A stretch of DNA of 64,000 bases from Catenuloplanes niger (lineage in GTDB: Bacteria > Actinomycetota > Actinomycetes > Mycobacteriales > Micromonosporaceae). Numbering within the stretch: the first letter of the stretch is position 1; every line of letters starts with the position of its first letter. The notes beneath the pieces are model-generated. The model saw nothing but the letters and a program-made list of their open reading frames with translations. It had not been told where the DNA came from and made no database searches. A program made the translations under genes and the position numbers. This document shows, piece by piece, positions 27,517-36,299 of this stretch. Location of the stretch: NCBI RefSeq assembly GCF_031458255.1, contig NZ_JAVDYC010000001.1:7201001-7265000 (forward strand). Direction: 5' to 3'.

Positions 27517-27849
27517 CTAGCGGTCCCGGTGCGGGACCGGGCTCCGCTCGTGGTGCGGGCGCCGGTGTGCGGCGACCCAGAGGCCGCCCGCGGTCAGTGC
27601 GCCGGCGCCGGCGCAGCACAGCAGCGTCAGCGTGCCGTCCACGCCCGCGACCACGCAGACGATCAGGCACATCGTGGTCGGCAGCAGCGCCGTGACCATC
27701 GTGATGAACCGGCCGATCGGCCGGGTGGCCTGGTGCCCGGTGCCGGTGACGGACACCCGGACGGCGAGCAGGTCGCGAATCGAGACGTCCGTGCTGGCCT
27801 CGAGGTTCGCCTGGTCGATGTGATCGTTTGTTCGTGCCCTTTTCGCCAT
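27517..27849 (-). CDS. Small membrane protein, unknown family
   Basis: 110 residues. A polar N-terminal half (MAKRARTNDHIDQANLEAST...) is followed by two hydrophobic segments (about 45-65 and 70-92) and a basic tail. The N-terminal segment with RDLLAVRVSVTG resembles holin-X/DUF1469-type proteins only loosely. ATG 27849 is the best internal start, with a weak ribosome site. It is convergent with the DUF397 gene. Function unknown. Confidence 0.55.
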   Translation of the reverse strand: MAKRARTNDHIDQANLEASTDVSIRDLLAVRVSVTGTGHQATRPIGRFITMVTALLPTTMCLIVCVVAGVDGTLTLLCCAGAGALTAGGLWVAAHRRPHHERSPVPHRDR

Positions 27850-27885
27850 GGTGGAAACACCGCCCGACAGGGATCTTGTAAGGTG

Positions 27886-27910
27886 ACTGATCGTCGGCTT
27901 ACTGATCGTC
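27886..27910. promoter_or_regulatory. Direct repeats ACTGATCGTC upstream of the small membrane gene
   Basis: Exact 10-mers at 27886-27895 and 27901-27910 (15 nt period), with a weaker third copy ACGAATCGTC at 27931-27940. They lie 40-90 nt before the start at 27849, where a regulator could act. Regulator unknown. Confidence 0.35.
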
Positions 27911-28036
27911 AAGTGGCACTCGGTTAGCCGACGAATCGTCTTGTCGCAAAGAGTAACCCATCAATCCGGCGCACGCATCGACGATGAACTTACGGTTATT
28001 GTCGGGAATTGCCGATCGCGGGATTCACGATACGGG

Positions 28037-28369
28037 TCAGGGATGAATGATCGCGGCGCCGGCGAAGAAGAGGACCACGCCGAGCCCGGTGCCCTGCGCC
28101 ATGCCGATGCCCATCCGCCGGGAACGGGTGAAGATCGTGGCCAGGCCGCCGGTGAAGGCGGTGAGCACGCCCGCGCCGATCGCGAGGAACGAGAAGAACG
28201 GCGCGATCTCCGCCGAGCCGAACTCGCCGCGCTGGTTGAGCGCGAGCAGCGCCAGCAGCACCACCTGAGGGAGCAGGCCGCCGGCCAGGCCGCTCCACCA
28301 CGGCCCGGCCACCGCCAGGCCGCCGTCCGGCACACGCCTGGTCCCCGCCGCTCGCCTGGTCCCCGCCAT
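28037..28369 (-). CDS. Small integral membrane protein, unknown family
   Basis: 110 residues with three hydrophobic segments (about 22-43, 55-78 and 88-108) and a basic N terminus (AGTRRAAGTRRVPDG). No family recognised. Sits 29 nt after the end of the phosphotransferase gene on the same strand, so they may be co-transcribed. Confidence 0.6.
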   Translation of the reverse strand: MAGTRRAAGTRRVPDGGLAVAGPWWSGLAGGLLPQVVLLALLALNQRGEFGSAEIAPFFSFLAIGAGVLTAFTGGLATIFTRSRRMGIGMAQGTGLGVVLFFAGAAIIHP

Positions 28370-28398
28370 GCCGTCATTGTCCCAGCTCGGGCCGGGTC

Positions 28399-29355
28399 TC
28401 ACGGCAGCTTTGGCGCCAGCAGCCGGGCCACGTCCAGCTCGCGGCCGTGATAGTCCCGGCCGTCCTCGACGTGCCACACCCAGGACAGCACGGACAGCAC
28501 GAAACCCCAGGCCAGCACGCGATCGTACGGCAGCGCGAGCCCGTCGGCGACCTGCTCGACCCGGGCCGGGGCGAGCCGGGCGAGCGCGTCGTCGCGTACC
28601 CATGGATCGGGGTTGTAGAGGAACGCGCCCACCTCGGCCGCCGGGTCGCCGGTGCGGCCGTGCGGATCGATCGCCAGCCAGGGCTCGCGGGTGGCGGCGA
28701 GAATGTTGTCGTGGTGCAGGTCGCCGTGCAGCACCACGCGGGTGGTGGTGGACGCGCACAGCTCCCGCAGCAACCCGAGCGCCCGCACCACCGGGGCGTC
28801 CCCCGGATTCCGGGCCAGATGCGCCACGAAGTCGGCCGCGTGCCGCTCGACCGGCTCCAACGCGGCGTCCGGTTCCCACGCGGCGTCCGGTTCCCACGCG
28901 GCGTCCGGCTCCCGCGCGGCGTCCGGCTCCGCCGGGGCGGCCGGCGGTGGGGTGGGGTGGTGCAGGCGGCGCACGACGTCGATGAAGACGGCGGTCGCGG
29001 CCTCGTCGTCGTGTGCGGCCCGGGTGCGCAGCGTGCCTCCGGGCACGGCGCGCTCCAGCAGCAGCGCGCCCTCCGCGTCGTCGTGGGCGAGCAGCCGCAC
29101 CGCGCCCCGGCCGCGGTAGTGGGTGAGCGCGGCCCGTTCCGCGCGCAGGTGCGCGGCCGACGGCACGCCGAGCTTGAGCACCGCGTCCGCGCCGGCCGGC
29201 GCGACCCAGTTGACGGTCGGCGGGAAGGGCGCGCCGACGGTCAGCCCCCACCGCGCCGCGACCGTCGCGACGCGGGCCGGAAGCGTGTCCAGCCAGCGGG
29301 CGCCGTCGTCGCCCCAGGTCTCGATCACGGTGCGGCGGAACGTGTCGGTGACCAC
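28399..29355 (-). CDS. APH-type (aminoglycoside/hydroxyurea phosphotransferase-like) kinase
   Basis: 318-residue small-molecule kinase fold. Catalytic loop VVLHGDLHHDNIL holds the Asp base, and AIDPHGRTGDPAAE holds the metal-binding Asp. The N-terminal lobe has the nucleotide-site Lys in VLKLGVP and ERA. This arrangement matches the APH(6)/hydroxyurea kinase group, some members of which inactivate streptomycin. Chromosomal homologues often have unknown substrates, so resistance should not be assumed. A linker near residues 142-165 is made of four EPDAA(R/W/W/L) repeats encoded by an 18-bp tandem repeat. Confidence 0.82.
   Translation of the reverse strand: MVTDTFRRTVIETWGDDGARWLDTLPARVATVAARWGLTVGAPFPPTVNWVAPAGADAVLKLGVPSAAHLRAERAALTHYRGRGAVRLLAHDDAEGALLLERAVPGGTLRTRAAHDDEAATAVFIDVVRRLHHPTPPPAAPAEPDAAREPDAAWEPDAAWEPDAALEPVERHAADFVAHLARNPGDAPVVRALGLLRELCASTTTRVVLHGDLHHDNILAATREPWLAIDPHGRTGDPAAEVGAFLYNPDPWVRDDALARLAPARVEQVADGLALPYDRVLAWGFVLSVLSWVWHVEDGRDYHGRELDVARLLAPKLP
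28861..28932. repeat. 18-bp tandem repeat, four copies, in the APH-type gene
   Basis: Units start at 28861, 28879, 28897 and 28915. The first two are identical and the others differ by a few bases. The period is a multiple of three, so copy-number change keeps frame and lengthens an EPDAAx linker. Confidence 0.9.
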
Positions 29356-29870
29356 GTCGGGGAGCCTAGACCCGCTGAGTAGGCACGCTCAGGTCGTTCG
29401 CAGCGTGGCGAGGCAGGATTCCGGGCATGGAGAACATTCTGCAGTGGACGGTGGCAGCCGGCGTCGGGATCCCGGACGGAGCGGGGACGGAAGGAATCCC
29501 GGACGGGGCGGAATGACCCCAGAAATCACGCCACGGTACGGCGTGAACGCACGGAACAGCGGGGAACTGTAGGGGGTGCGGCGGCCACCGTTCGTCGGTG
29601 GCCGCGCGCGGCACGGCACGCCGTCCCACGTCCTCGACGAGGCGGGCGTGCGACGGCGTAGCCGTGCTCAGGACGTCCGGCCGCGCGGCGGCACCGCTCT
29701 CCGGCCGCGGGGCGGAACCGTTGTCCAGCCGCGCGGCGGCGCCGTTCTCCGGCCCGCGGGGGAACCGTTTTCCGGTGCCCGCGGCGGGAACGGCGGTGCC
29801 GGCCGGGAGGAGGCGCCGGCGCGGTGTGGCCGGGCCGGGAGCGGACGGATCGCCGGGCAGGGCTGCCGGG
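29356..29870. other. Intergenic stretch with low-complexity repeats
   Basis: No gene is convincing. From about 29681 to 29800 there is an imperfect 24-nt repeat around CCGCGCGGCGGCACCG-type units (four copies), reading RPRGGTAL / RPRGGTVV / QPRGGAVL in one forward frame. This frame lacks a ribosome site and any conserved feature. A short repeated CCCGGACGG also occurs near 29470-29510. The left end carries the promoter of the APH-type gene. Confidence 0.5.
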
Positions 29871-30266
29871 TCAGGACGCGTTGACCGGCCGGCGGGTGAT
29901 CGTGCCGCCCGGCTCCGGCCCGGCCGGTGGGTCGGCCGGCGGGCGGTGCAGCATGAAGAGCAGTTCGGCGCCGAGCGTCAGCGTGCTCACGAACGTGAGC
30001 CCGGCGCTGGTCGCCGCGGCCACCATCACGAGCCACAGCGCCTCGCCGGCCGCGGCCGGGACGGTGCCGCCGACCGCGGCGATCGGTCCGGCCGCGGCCA
30101 GCACGGCCGGGACGGTGAGGACGGTCAGCGCGAGGCCGGCCGACCAGTACACGGCGACGGCGTGCTCCGCGGGCGTGCGGCGGGTGAGCCGGTTGCCCGC
30201 GATCGCGAGCGCCACCGGCGGGGTGAGCGCGGCCAGCCAGAGCAGGAACACGGAGAGCCCGTCCAT
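29871..30266 (-). CDS. Multi-pass membrane protein, unknown family
   Basis: 131 residues with four hydrophobic helices (about 3-22, 40-62, 72-92 and 95-112) and a Pro-rich cytoplasmic tail. No recognised family or motif. It starts 33 nt after the stop of the dehydratase gene on the same strand, so co-transcription is likely. Confidence 0.65.
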   Translation of the reverse strand: MDGLSVFLLWLAALTPPVALAIAGNRLTRRTPAEHAVAVYWSAGLALTVLTVPAVLAAAGPIAAVGGTVPAAAGEALWLVMVAAATSAGLTFVSTLTLGAELLFMLHRPPADPPAGPEPGGTITRRPVNAS

Positions 30267-30299
30267 CTCCTCAGCCTAGGGTGCCCGCGCAAACGTCGC

Positions 30300-31223
30300 T
30301 CAGCCGAGGCTCGACGGATCCGTGTTCGCACCGCAGAGGATCACCGCGACCCGCTCGCCCTCGGCCGGCGTGTAGGCGCCGGAGGTGAGCGCGGCCAGCG
30401 CGGCCGCCGCGCTGTGCTCGACCACGATCCGGTAGCGGTCCCACAGGTGCTGCCGGGCCGCGATCAGGTCCTCGTCCTCGACGATCAGCGACCGCACGCC
30501 GGTGCGCCGGGCCATCTCGAACGCGATCTGGCCGATCCGGCGGGCGCCGAGCGCGTCCGCGGCGATGCCGGAGACCGGCACGTCGACCGGCTGGCCGGCG
30601 GCGAGCGCGTCGTGCAGCGAACGGGCGCCGGTCGGCTCCACCGCGACCGCGCGGGCCCGGCCGTCGAGCGCCGCCACGACGCCGGCCAGCAGCCCGCCGC
30701 CGCCGACCGCGACCATGACGGTGTCGAAGCCGCCGGTCTGTTCCCACATCTCCAGCACCAGCGTGCCGGCGCCCGCGGCCATGTCAGGGTGGTCGTAGGG
30801 GTGGCAGAACGTGGCGCCGGTGTCGGCCACCCGCTTCTGCGCCGCGTCGTACGCCTCCGCGAACTCGTTGCCGGTCTGCACCACGACCGCGCCGAGCTCG
30901 TGCAGCCGGCGCACCTTCGCGGGGGAGGAGATCACCGGCACGTAGATCTCGGCCGGTACCCCCAGTTGCGCGGCCGCGTGCGCCACCGCGATGCCCGCGT
31001 TCCCGCCGGACGCCGCGACCACGCCCGCGCCGGACAGCTCGCCGGACTCCGCCGCGGCCAGGATCCGGTTGAACGCGCCGCGTGCCTTGAACGTGCCGGT
31101 GTGCTGCAGGTGCTCCAGTTTGAACACGGTGGCGCCGGCGTCCGCCACCGGCAGCACCGGGGTGTGCCGCACCCGGTCGCCGATCCGCGCCGCCGCCGCG
31201 TCCACATCAGCTTTCGAGATCAT
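30300..31223 (-). CDS. PLP-dependent threonine/serine dehydratase-like enzyme
   Basis: 307-residue fold-type II PLP enzyme. The Schiff-base Lys is in TGTFKARGAFN, the substrate loop is ASGGNAG, and the phosphate cup is VAVGGGGLLAG. Length and lack of an ACT regulatory domain fit a catabolic threonine/serine dehydratase or serine racemase rather than biosynthetic IlvA. It would convert L-Thr or L-Ser to the 2-oxo acid and ammonia, or racemise Ser. ATG 31223 starts right at the conserved N-terminal helix; an extra 61 codons upstream look non-coding. Confidence 0.85.
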   Translation of the reverse strand: MISKADVDAAAARIGDRVRHTPVLPVADAGATVFKLEHLQHTGTFKARGAFNRILAAAESGELSGAGVVAASGGNAGIAVAHAAAQLGVPAEIYVPVISSPAKVRRLHELGAVVVQTGNEFAEAYDAAQKRVADTGATFCHPYDHPDMAAGAGTLVLEMWEQTGGFDTVMVAVGGGGLLAGVVAALDGRARAVAVEPTGARSLHDALAAGQPVDVPVSGIAADALGARRIGQIAFEMARRTGVRSLIVEDEDLIAARQHLWDRYRIVVEHSAAAALAALTSGAYTPAEGERVAVILCGANTDPSSLG

Positions 31224-31455
31224 GGGATCAGCGTATGCCCGGCGGGGTCCGTCGATCCGTACCGGTGTGGGTCGTTGGCCGGATATCGACGCTTGTCGGC
31301 CCGTTTCGGGGAGCATGTCAGTCACCCGGTCCGATGACCGACAGTCATGCGACCGTTCGTCTGAGTGAGATTCGGTGAACGCGGGGCCACGATTCGGCAA
31401 GGGCACGCCTGACGCTCGTCGGAACAGCGGCCCGCACGATCATCGGGAGGTCTCC

Positions 31456-34140
31456 ATGTGGTCGGCTCGGCGCATCCTGTCCTTTGCCATGGCGGCAATC
31501 ACCGCGGCCGGTCCGATCGCGGTGCACGACCATACCGATCATCACGAGCCGGGCCGGGCGCTGGCCGCCGGGGCCGCCGCCGCGCTGCCCGGCGGATTCC
31601 GCGAGCAGATCGTGTTCAGCGGGCTCAACCAGCCGATGAACATCGAGTTCGCGCCGGACGGCCGGGTGTTCGTGGCGGAGAAGGCCGGCCTGGTCAAGGT
31701 GTTCGACAGCCTCGCGGATCCGACGCCGGCCGTCTTCGCCGACCTCACCGCGAACGTCCACAACCTGCACGACCGCGGGCTGCTCGGCCTGGCGCTGCAC
31801 CCGCAGTTCCCGGCCGTGCCGGACGTCTACGTGCTCTACGCGTACGACGCGCCGCCCGGCCGGACCGCGCCCTACTGGCACGACAGCTGCGCGAACGTCG
31901 GCGGCAACGTCGGCGGGCGGTGCGTGGTCACCAGCCGGCTGTCCAGGCTGAACGCATCCGGCGCGGAGACCGTGCTGATCCAGGACTGGTGCCAGCAGTA
32001 CCCGAGCCACTCCATCGGTGACCTGCACTTCGGCGCGGACGGCATGCTCTACGCCAGCGCCGGGGACGGCGCCAACTACAGCGTGACCGACTACGGGCAG
32101 CTCGGTAACCCGGTCAACCCGTGCGCGGACCCGCCGGGCGGCGCGATGGCACCACCGGGTGCGGAGGGTGGCGCGCTGCGCTCGCAGGACGTGCGCACGC
32201 TCGGCGACGCCACCGGTCTGGACGGCACCGTGATCCGGCTGAACCCGGCGACCGGCGCGGGTGCGGGCGGCAACCCGCTGTCCGCCAGCCCGGACGCGAA
32301 CGCGCGCCGGATCGTGGCGTACGGGCTGCGCAACCCGTTCCGGTTCGCGATCCGCCCGGGGACCAGCGAGGTCTGGCTCGGCGACGTCGGCTGGAACACC
32401 TGGGAGGAGGTCAACCGGGTGACCAACCCCGGCTCCGGCCCGGTCAACTTCGGCTGGCCCTGCTTCGAGGGCGGCGCCCGGCAGGGCGGGTACGACGGCG
32501 CGAACCTGACGCTGTGCGAGAACCTGTACACCGCGGGCGGGCAGACCGCACCGTTCTACGCCTACGCCCACACCGGCTCCGTGGTCTCCGGCGACACCTG
32601 CCCGACCGGCGGCTCGTCCGTCTCCGGCGCCGCGTTCTACCCGCCGGGCGGCGGCGACTACCCGGCCGCGTACAACGGCGCGTTCTTCTTCGCCGACTAC
32701 AGCCGGGACTGCATCTGGGTGATGCCGCCGGCCACGCCCGGCGGTGCCCCGGACCCGGCGGGCCGGCGAATATTCGTCTCCCAGGCGGCGAACCCGGTGG
32801 ACCTGGCGATCGGCCCGGGCGGCGACCTGTACTACGCGGACGCGGGCGGCACGGTGCGCCGGATCCGGTACTTCGGCGGCAACCAGCCGCCGTCCGCGGT
32901 CGCGTTCGCGTCGCCGACGTCCGGGGCCGCGCCGCTGACGGTGGCGTTCGACGCGACCGGCTCGTCCGACCCCGACCCGTCCGACCACGGCCTGCTGCGC
33001 TACGCCTGGGACTTCACGGACGACGGTACGGTCGACGCGACCACGCCGACCGCGTCGTACACGTACCCGGACGGCCGGCCGTACACCGCGCGGCTGACCG
33101 TCACCGACTCGCTCGACGCCGTGGACACCGTGACCGTGGCGATCTCCAGCGGCAACGCGCCACCGGCGCCGGTGATCGACACACCGGGTGGGCAGCCGGA
33201 CTTCGCGGTCGGCGACAGCGTCTCGTTCACCGGGCACGCCACGGACCCGCAGCAGGGCACGCTGCCCGCGTCCGCGCTGCGCTGGCGGCTGCTCCAGCAC
33301 CACTGCTACACGGTGGACAGTTGCCACGTGCACGTGGCGCAGGAGTGGAACGGCGTGAGCGGCGCGACGTTCCCGGCGCCGGACCACGACTACCCGTCGT
33401 ACCTCGAGCTGGAACTGACCGCCACCGACGCGGGCGGGCTCAGCGTGAGCACCACCCGCCGGCTGAACCCGCGGACCGTCGAGCTGACGTTCGCCACCGG
33501 CCCGCCCGGCCTGCAGCTGACCGTGGGCTCGACCGTGCGGACCACGCCGTTCACCGTCACCGTGATCCAGGGCTCGGCGAACACGGTCAGCGCGGTCACG
33601 CCGCAGGCCGGCTACGGCTTCGCCGCCTGGTCGGACGGTGGCGCGCAGACCCACGTGATCACCGCGCCGGCGGCGCCGGCCACGTACACCGCCACCTACG
33701 TCAAGCAGCGGCTGCCGCGGACCAACTTCAAGATCAAGTACTTCAGCTCGCAGGAGGTGGTGTCCGAGGTCGCGCTGGCCACCCGGGTGCTGGACGGCCA
33801 CACGCACACCTACTGGCACACCAACTGGTTCAACGTCGTCCACCCGCACGAGATCCAGATCGACCTGGGCGGCTCCTACCGGGTGACGGACCTCTACTAC
33901 CTGCCCCGGCAGAACAAGGCGGACGGCCGGATCAAGAACTACGAGATCTACGTCTCCGCCGACGGTACGAACTGGGGCACCCCGGTCGCGACCGGTGCCT
34001 GGCCGAACACCACCGCGGAGCAGACCGTCACCTTCCCCGCGAAGACCGGCCGGTACGTGCGACTGCGCGCGCTCAGCGAGGTCAACGGCAACCGCTGGGC
34101 CGCCGTGGCGGAACTCAACATCAGCGGGGTGCCCGTGTAG
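31456..34140 (+). CDS. Secreted glucose/sorbosone dehydrogenase with PKD and F5/8-type C domains
   Basis: 894 residues. The signal-like N terminus (1-40) is followed by a PQQ-type sugar dehydrogenase beta-propeller (about 45-475; NQPMNIEFAPDGRVFVAEK, DRGLLGLALHPQF, GLRNPFRF and NFGWPCFEG). Next are a PKD domain (476-568; DATGSSDPD, YAWDF), a second Ig-like module (569-671), an InlB-like repeat domain (672-755; GYGFAAWSDGG) and a C-terminal F5/8 discoidin-type carbohydrate-binding module (756-894; IQIDLGGSYRVTDLYYLPRQ). It likely oxidises sugars at the cell surface or in polysaccharide. GGGAGG lies 5 nt before ATG. First of three coupled genes. Confidence 0.88.
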   Translation: MWSARRILSFAMAAITAAGPIAVHDHTDHHEPGRALAAGAAAALPGGFREQIVFSGLNQPMNIEFAPDGRVFVAEKAGLVKVFDSLADPTPAVFADLTANVHNLHDRGLLGLALHPQFPAVPDVYVLYAYDAPPGRTAPYWHDSCANVGGNVGGRCVVTSRLSRLNASGAETVLIQDWCQQYPSHSIGDLHFGADGMLYASAGDGANYSVTDYGQLGNPVNPCADPPGGAMAPPGAEGGALRSQDVRTLGDATGLDGTVIRLNPATGAGAGGNPLSASPDANARRIVAYGLRNPFRFAIRPGTSEVWLGDVGWNTWEEVNRVTNPGSGPVNFGWPCFEGGARQGGYDGANLTLCENLYTAGGQTAPFYAYAHTGSVVSGDTCPTGGSSVSGAAFYPPGGGDYPAAYNGAFFFADYSRDCIWVMPPATPGGAPDPAGRRIFVSQAANPVDLAIGPGGDLYYADAGGTVRRIRYFGGNQPPSAVAFASPTSGAAPLTVAFDATGSSDPDPSDHGLLRYAWDFTDDGTVDATTPTASYTYPDGRPYTARLTVTDSLDAVDTVTVAISSGNAPPAPVIDTPGGQPDFAVGDSVSFTGHATDPQQGTLPASALRWRLLQHHCYTVDSCHVHVAQEWNGVSGATFPAPDHDYPSYLELELTATDAGGLSVSTTRRLNPRTVELTFATGPPGLQLTVGSTVRTTPFTVTVIQGSANTVSAVTPQAGYGFAAWSDGGAQTHVITAPAAPATYTATYVKQRLPRTNFKIKYFSSQEVVSEVALATRVLDGHTHTYWHTNWFNVVHPHEIQIDLGGSYRVTDLYYLPRQNKADGRIKNYEIYVSADGTNWGTPVATGAWPNTTAEQTVTFPAKTGRYVRLRALSEVNGNRWAAVAELNISGVPV

Positions 34141-34151
34141 GGTGGCGCTCC

Positions 34152-35720
34152 ATGACGGAGCCCCTCCGCCCCGGAGACCCGCGTGAACTCGGCGGCTACC
34201 GGCTGCTCGGCCGGCTCGGCGAGGGCGGCATGGGCGCGGTCTACCTCGGACGGTCAGCGGACGGCCGGAACGTCGCGGTCAAGGCGATCCGGCCGGACCT
34301 GGCGAGCGAGCCGGAGTACCGCGGCCGCTTCCGCAGCGAGGTCAGCCGCGCCCGGCAGGTGCCGCCGTTCTGCACCGCCGCGGTGCTCGACGCGGACCCG
34401 GAGCACACCACGCCGTACCTGGTCGTCGAGTACGTGGACGGGCCCAGCCTGGCCGAGGTGGTCGCGGACCGTGGCCCGCTGTCCGGCGGCGACCTGCACA
34501 GCGTCGCGATCGGCGTGGCCACGGCGCTGACCGCGATCCACGGCGCCGGCGTCATTCACCGCGACCTGAAGCCGCGCAACGTGCTCTTCGCGCTCGGCGC
34601 GCCCAAGGTGATCGACTTCGGCATCGCGCAGCCGTTCGAGGCGACCAGCCATCACACGCGTACCGACCAGATGGTGGGCACGCTGGCCTACATGGCACCG
34701 GAGCGCTTCGACGCCGCCCCGATCGGCCCGGCCTCGGACGTCTTCGCCTGGGGCGCCGTGGTCACCTACGCCGGGACCGGTCGGACGCCGTTCGCCGCGG
34801 ACTCGGCCGCCGCCACCGCGGGCCGGATCCTCACCCGGCCGCCGGACCTGGGCGGGCTCCAGTCGCCGCTGCGCGAGATCGTGGAGCGCACGCTCGCCAA
34901 GGACCCGGCGGACCGGCCGACCGCGTCCGAGCTGCTCGAACTGCTGCTGGACACCGGCTCGCACAGCCGGCCGGACCTGACCGCGCGGCCCGAGGTGCAG
35001 CGCGCGGCGCAGGCGGCCCGCGCGTTGCGGCACCGCGGCCGGCGCCCCCGCCGGCCGGCGACCGCGGCGATCGCCGGTGTGCTGGCCGCGGCCGTGCTCG
35101 GCGCGGCGGGCGCGTGGGCGTACCGCGCGCGGACCGAACCGGTCACGGCACCGGCACCGTCCACCGTGCCCAGCGACCCGCCGCTGATCGGGAGCGGACC
35201 GGTGATCATCGACCCGCTGTCCCGGCCCGGTCAGTGGCCGGCCGGTGCCGGCTGCGCGTACACCGGCGGGCGTCTGGTCATCAGCGGCACCGAGCCGGTC
35301 TGGCAGGCCTGCGACGGACCGCGGGACATGTTCGCCGGCGACCAGTCGATCACGGTCGGCGTGGCGCTGCTGGAGCCGGGCAGCTGCGCGTTCGTCGCCT
35401 TCCGGAAGACCGACGACCTCACCGGGTACGCGCTGTCGCTCTGCGCGGACACGATCGGCTTCGAACGGCACGCCGACGACCGCGCGGACGAGCTGGTCCG
35501 GGTACCGTCGACCGCGCTGGCCGGCGGTGCCGAACACCGGGTCCGGCTGGTCATCCGGGACGACGTGGCCACGGTCGCGGTGGACGGCACCGACGTCACG
35601 TCCGCCCCGGTCGACGACCGCCGCCTGGTCACCGGCTGGATCCGCCTCGGCGTGGAGGCCGGGTCCGACCACCGGCACGGCAGCGCGGCCTTCAAGGACC
35701 TGGAGATCCGTACGCTGTGA
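34152..35720 (+). CDS. Membrane Ser/Thr protein kinase with extracellular sensor domain
   Basis: 522-residue PASTA-less Hanks-type kinase. The kinase domain (about 14-265) has GEGGMGAVY, VAVKAI, HRDLKPRNVL, DFGIAQ and GTLAYMAPE, so it should be active. One membrane helix (about 303-325) leads to an extracellular domain of about 190 residues with three or four Cys (GCAYTGG, WQACDG, CAFVAF, LSLCADT), resembling a laminin-G/concanavalin-like fold. It starts 11 nt after the dehydrogenase gene and overlaps the next by 4 nt. It probably senses an extracellular ligand linked to these secreted proteins (inference). Confidence 0.87.
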   Translation: MTEPLRPGDPRELGGYRLLGRLGEGGMGAVYLGRSADGRNVAVKAIRPDLASEPEYRGRFRSEVSRARQVPPFCTAAVLDADPEHTTPYLVVEYVDGPSLAEVVADRGPLSGGDLHSVAIGVATALTAIHGAGVIHRDLKPRNVLFALGAPKVIDFGIAQPFEATSHHTRTDQMVGTLAYMAPERFDAAPIGPASDVFAWGAVVTYAGTGRTPFAADSAAATAGRILTRPPDLGGLQSPLREIVERTLAKDPADRPTASELLELLLDTGSHSRPDLTARPEVQRAAQAARALRHRGRRPRRPATAAIAGVLAAAVLGAAGAWAYRARTEPVTAPAPSTVPSDPPLIGSGPVIIDPLSRPGQWPAGAGCAYTGGRLVISGTEPVWQACDGPRDMFAGDQSITVGVALLEPGSCAFVAFRKTDDLTGYALSLCADTIGFERHADDRADELVRVPSTALAGGAEHRVRLVIRDDVATVAVDGTDVTSAPVDDRRLVTGWIRLGVEAGSDHRHGSAAFKDLEIRTL

Positions 35721-36238
35721 AGAAGCTCTTGATCTCGATGCCGGCGCTGCTGCTCCTGGCGGCCTGCGGTTCCGCGCCGGACGACACCACCGCCGCGCCG
35801 TCGCCGTCCGCCGTGCCGTCCGCCACCCCGTCGGTGCCGGCGTTCACCGACGTCTCCCGGGGCGACACCGACTCGATCGTGAAGCTGCTGCGGTTCACGC
35901 CGGGGAACGGCCAGGCCGTCGTGGTCGAGCCGGTGATCTTCCTGACCAACCCGGAGTTCTGCGAGACGTTCCACATCCCGGCCGACGACAAGCGCTGCCT
36001 CTCCGCCTGGAACACCGCCGACAGCGAGGCGAAGATAACGTTGCCGTGCGCCGACGCCGCGGTCTTCGCGCTGGTCGACCAGTCCGACCCGGGCACCTGC
36101 ATGGACGACCGGGGCGCCGGTTCGTGCGAGACGTCCGCCACCGACTTCGCCGACCGTCTCGGCGACGGCACGCCGCTGATCCGCCTCACCACCGAGAACG
36201 GCGTCGCGGTCCGCCTCGCCGAGCTCTACGTGCCGTGA
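35717..36238 (+). CDS. Secreted lipoprotein coupled to the kinase gene
   Basis: 173 residues. Signal peptide with lipobox LLAAC, Cys at residue 17, then a Thr/Ser/Pro linker and a globular domain (about 45-173) with four Cys (EFCETF, KRCLSAW, LPCADA, TCMDDRGAGSC) suggesting disulfides. No recognised family. GTG start overlaps the kinase stop (GTGA), which strongly ties the two together; it may present or bind the ligand of the kinase. Confidence 0.75.
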   Translation: MKKLLISMPALLLLAACGSAPDDTTAAPSPSAVPSATPSVPAFTDVSRGDTDSIVKLLRFTPGNGQAVVVEPVIFLTNPEFCETFHIPADDKRCLSAWNTADSEAKITLPCADAAVFALVDQSDPGTCMDDRGAGSCETSATDFADRLGDGTPLIRLTTENGVAVRLAELYVP

Positions 36239-36280
36239 CCGGTCCGTCCGGTTGCCGCCGGACCGCTCCGGGCGGACCGG
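36239..36280. terminator. Possible convergent terminator
   Basis: CCGGTCCG at 36239-36246 pairs with CGGACCGG at 36273-36280, with further internal pairing of CCGG segments. It lies directly after the lipoprotein stop and 20 nt before the convergent hisG stop. Confidence 0.45.
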
Positions 36281-36299
36281 TCCGGCGGCACCGCCGAGG

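Noticed and set aside
28399-29355. Calling this an antibiotic resistance gene
   Set aside because: Only the APH-type fold is supported; chromosomal members often have other or unknown substrates.
29576-29884. Forward frame reading RPRGGT repeats
   Set aside because: Generated by the 24-bp DNA repeat; no ribosome site, overlaps the 3' end of the reverse membrane gene.
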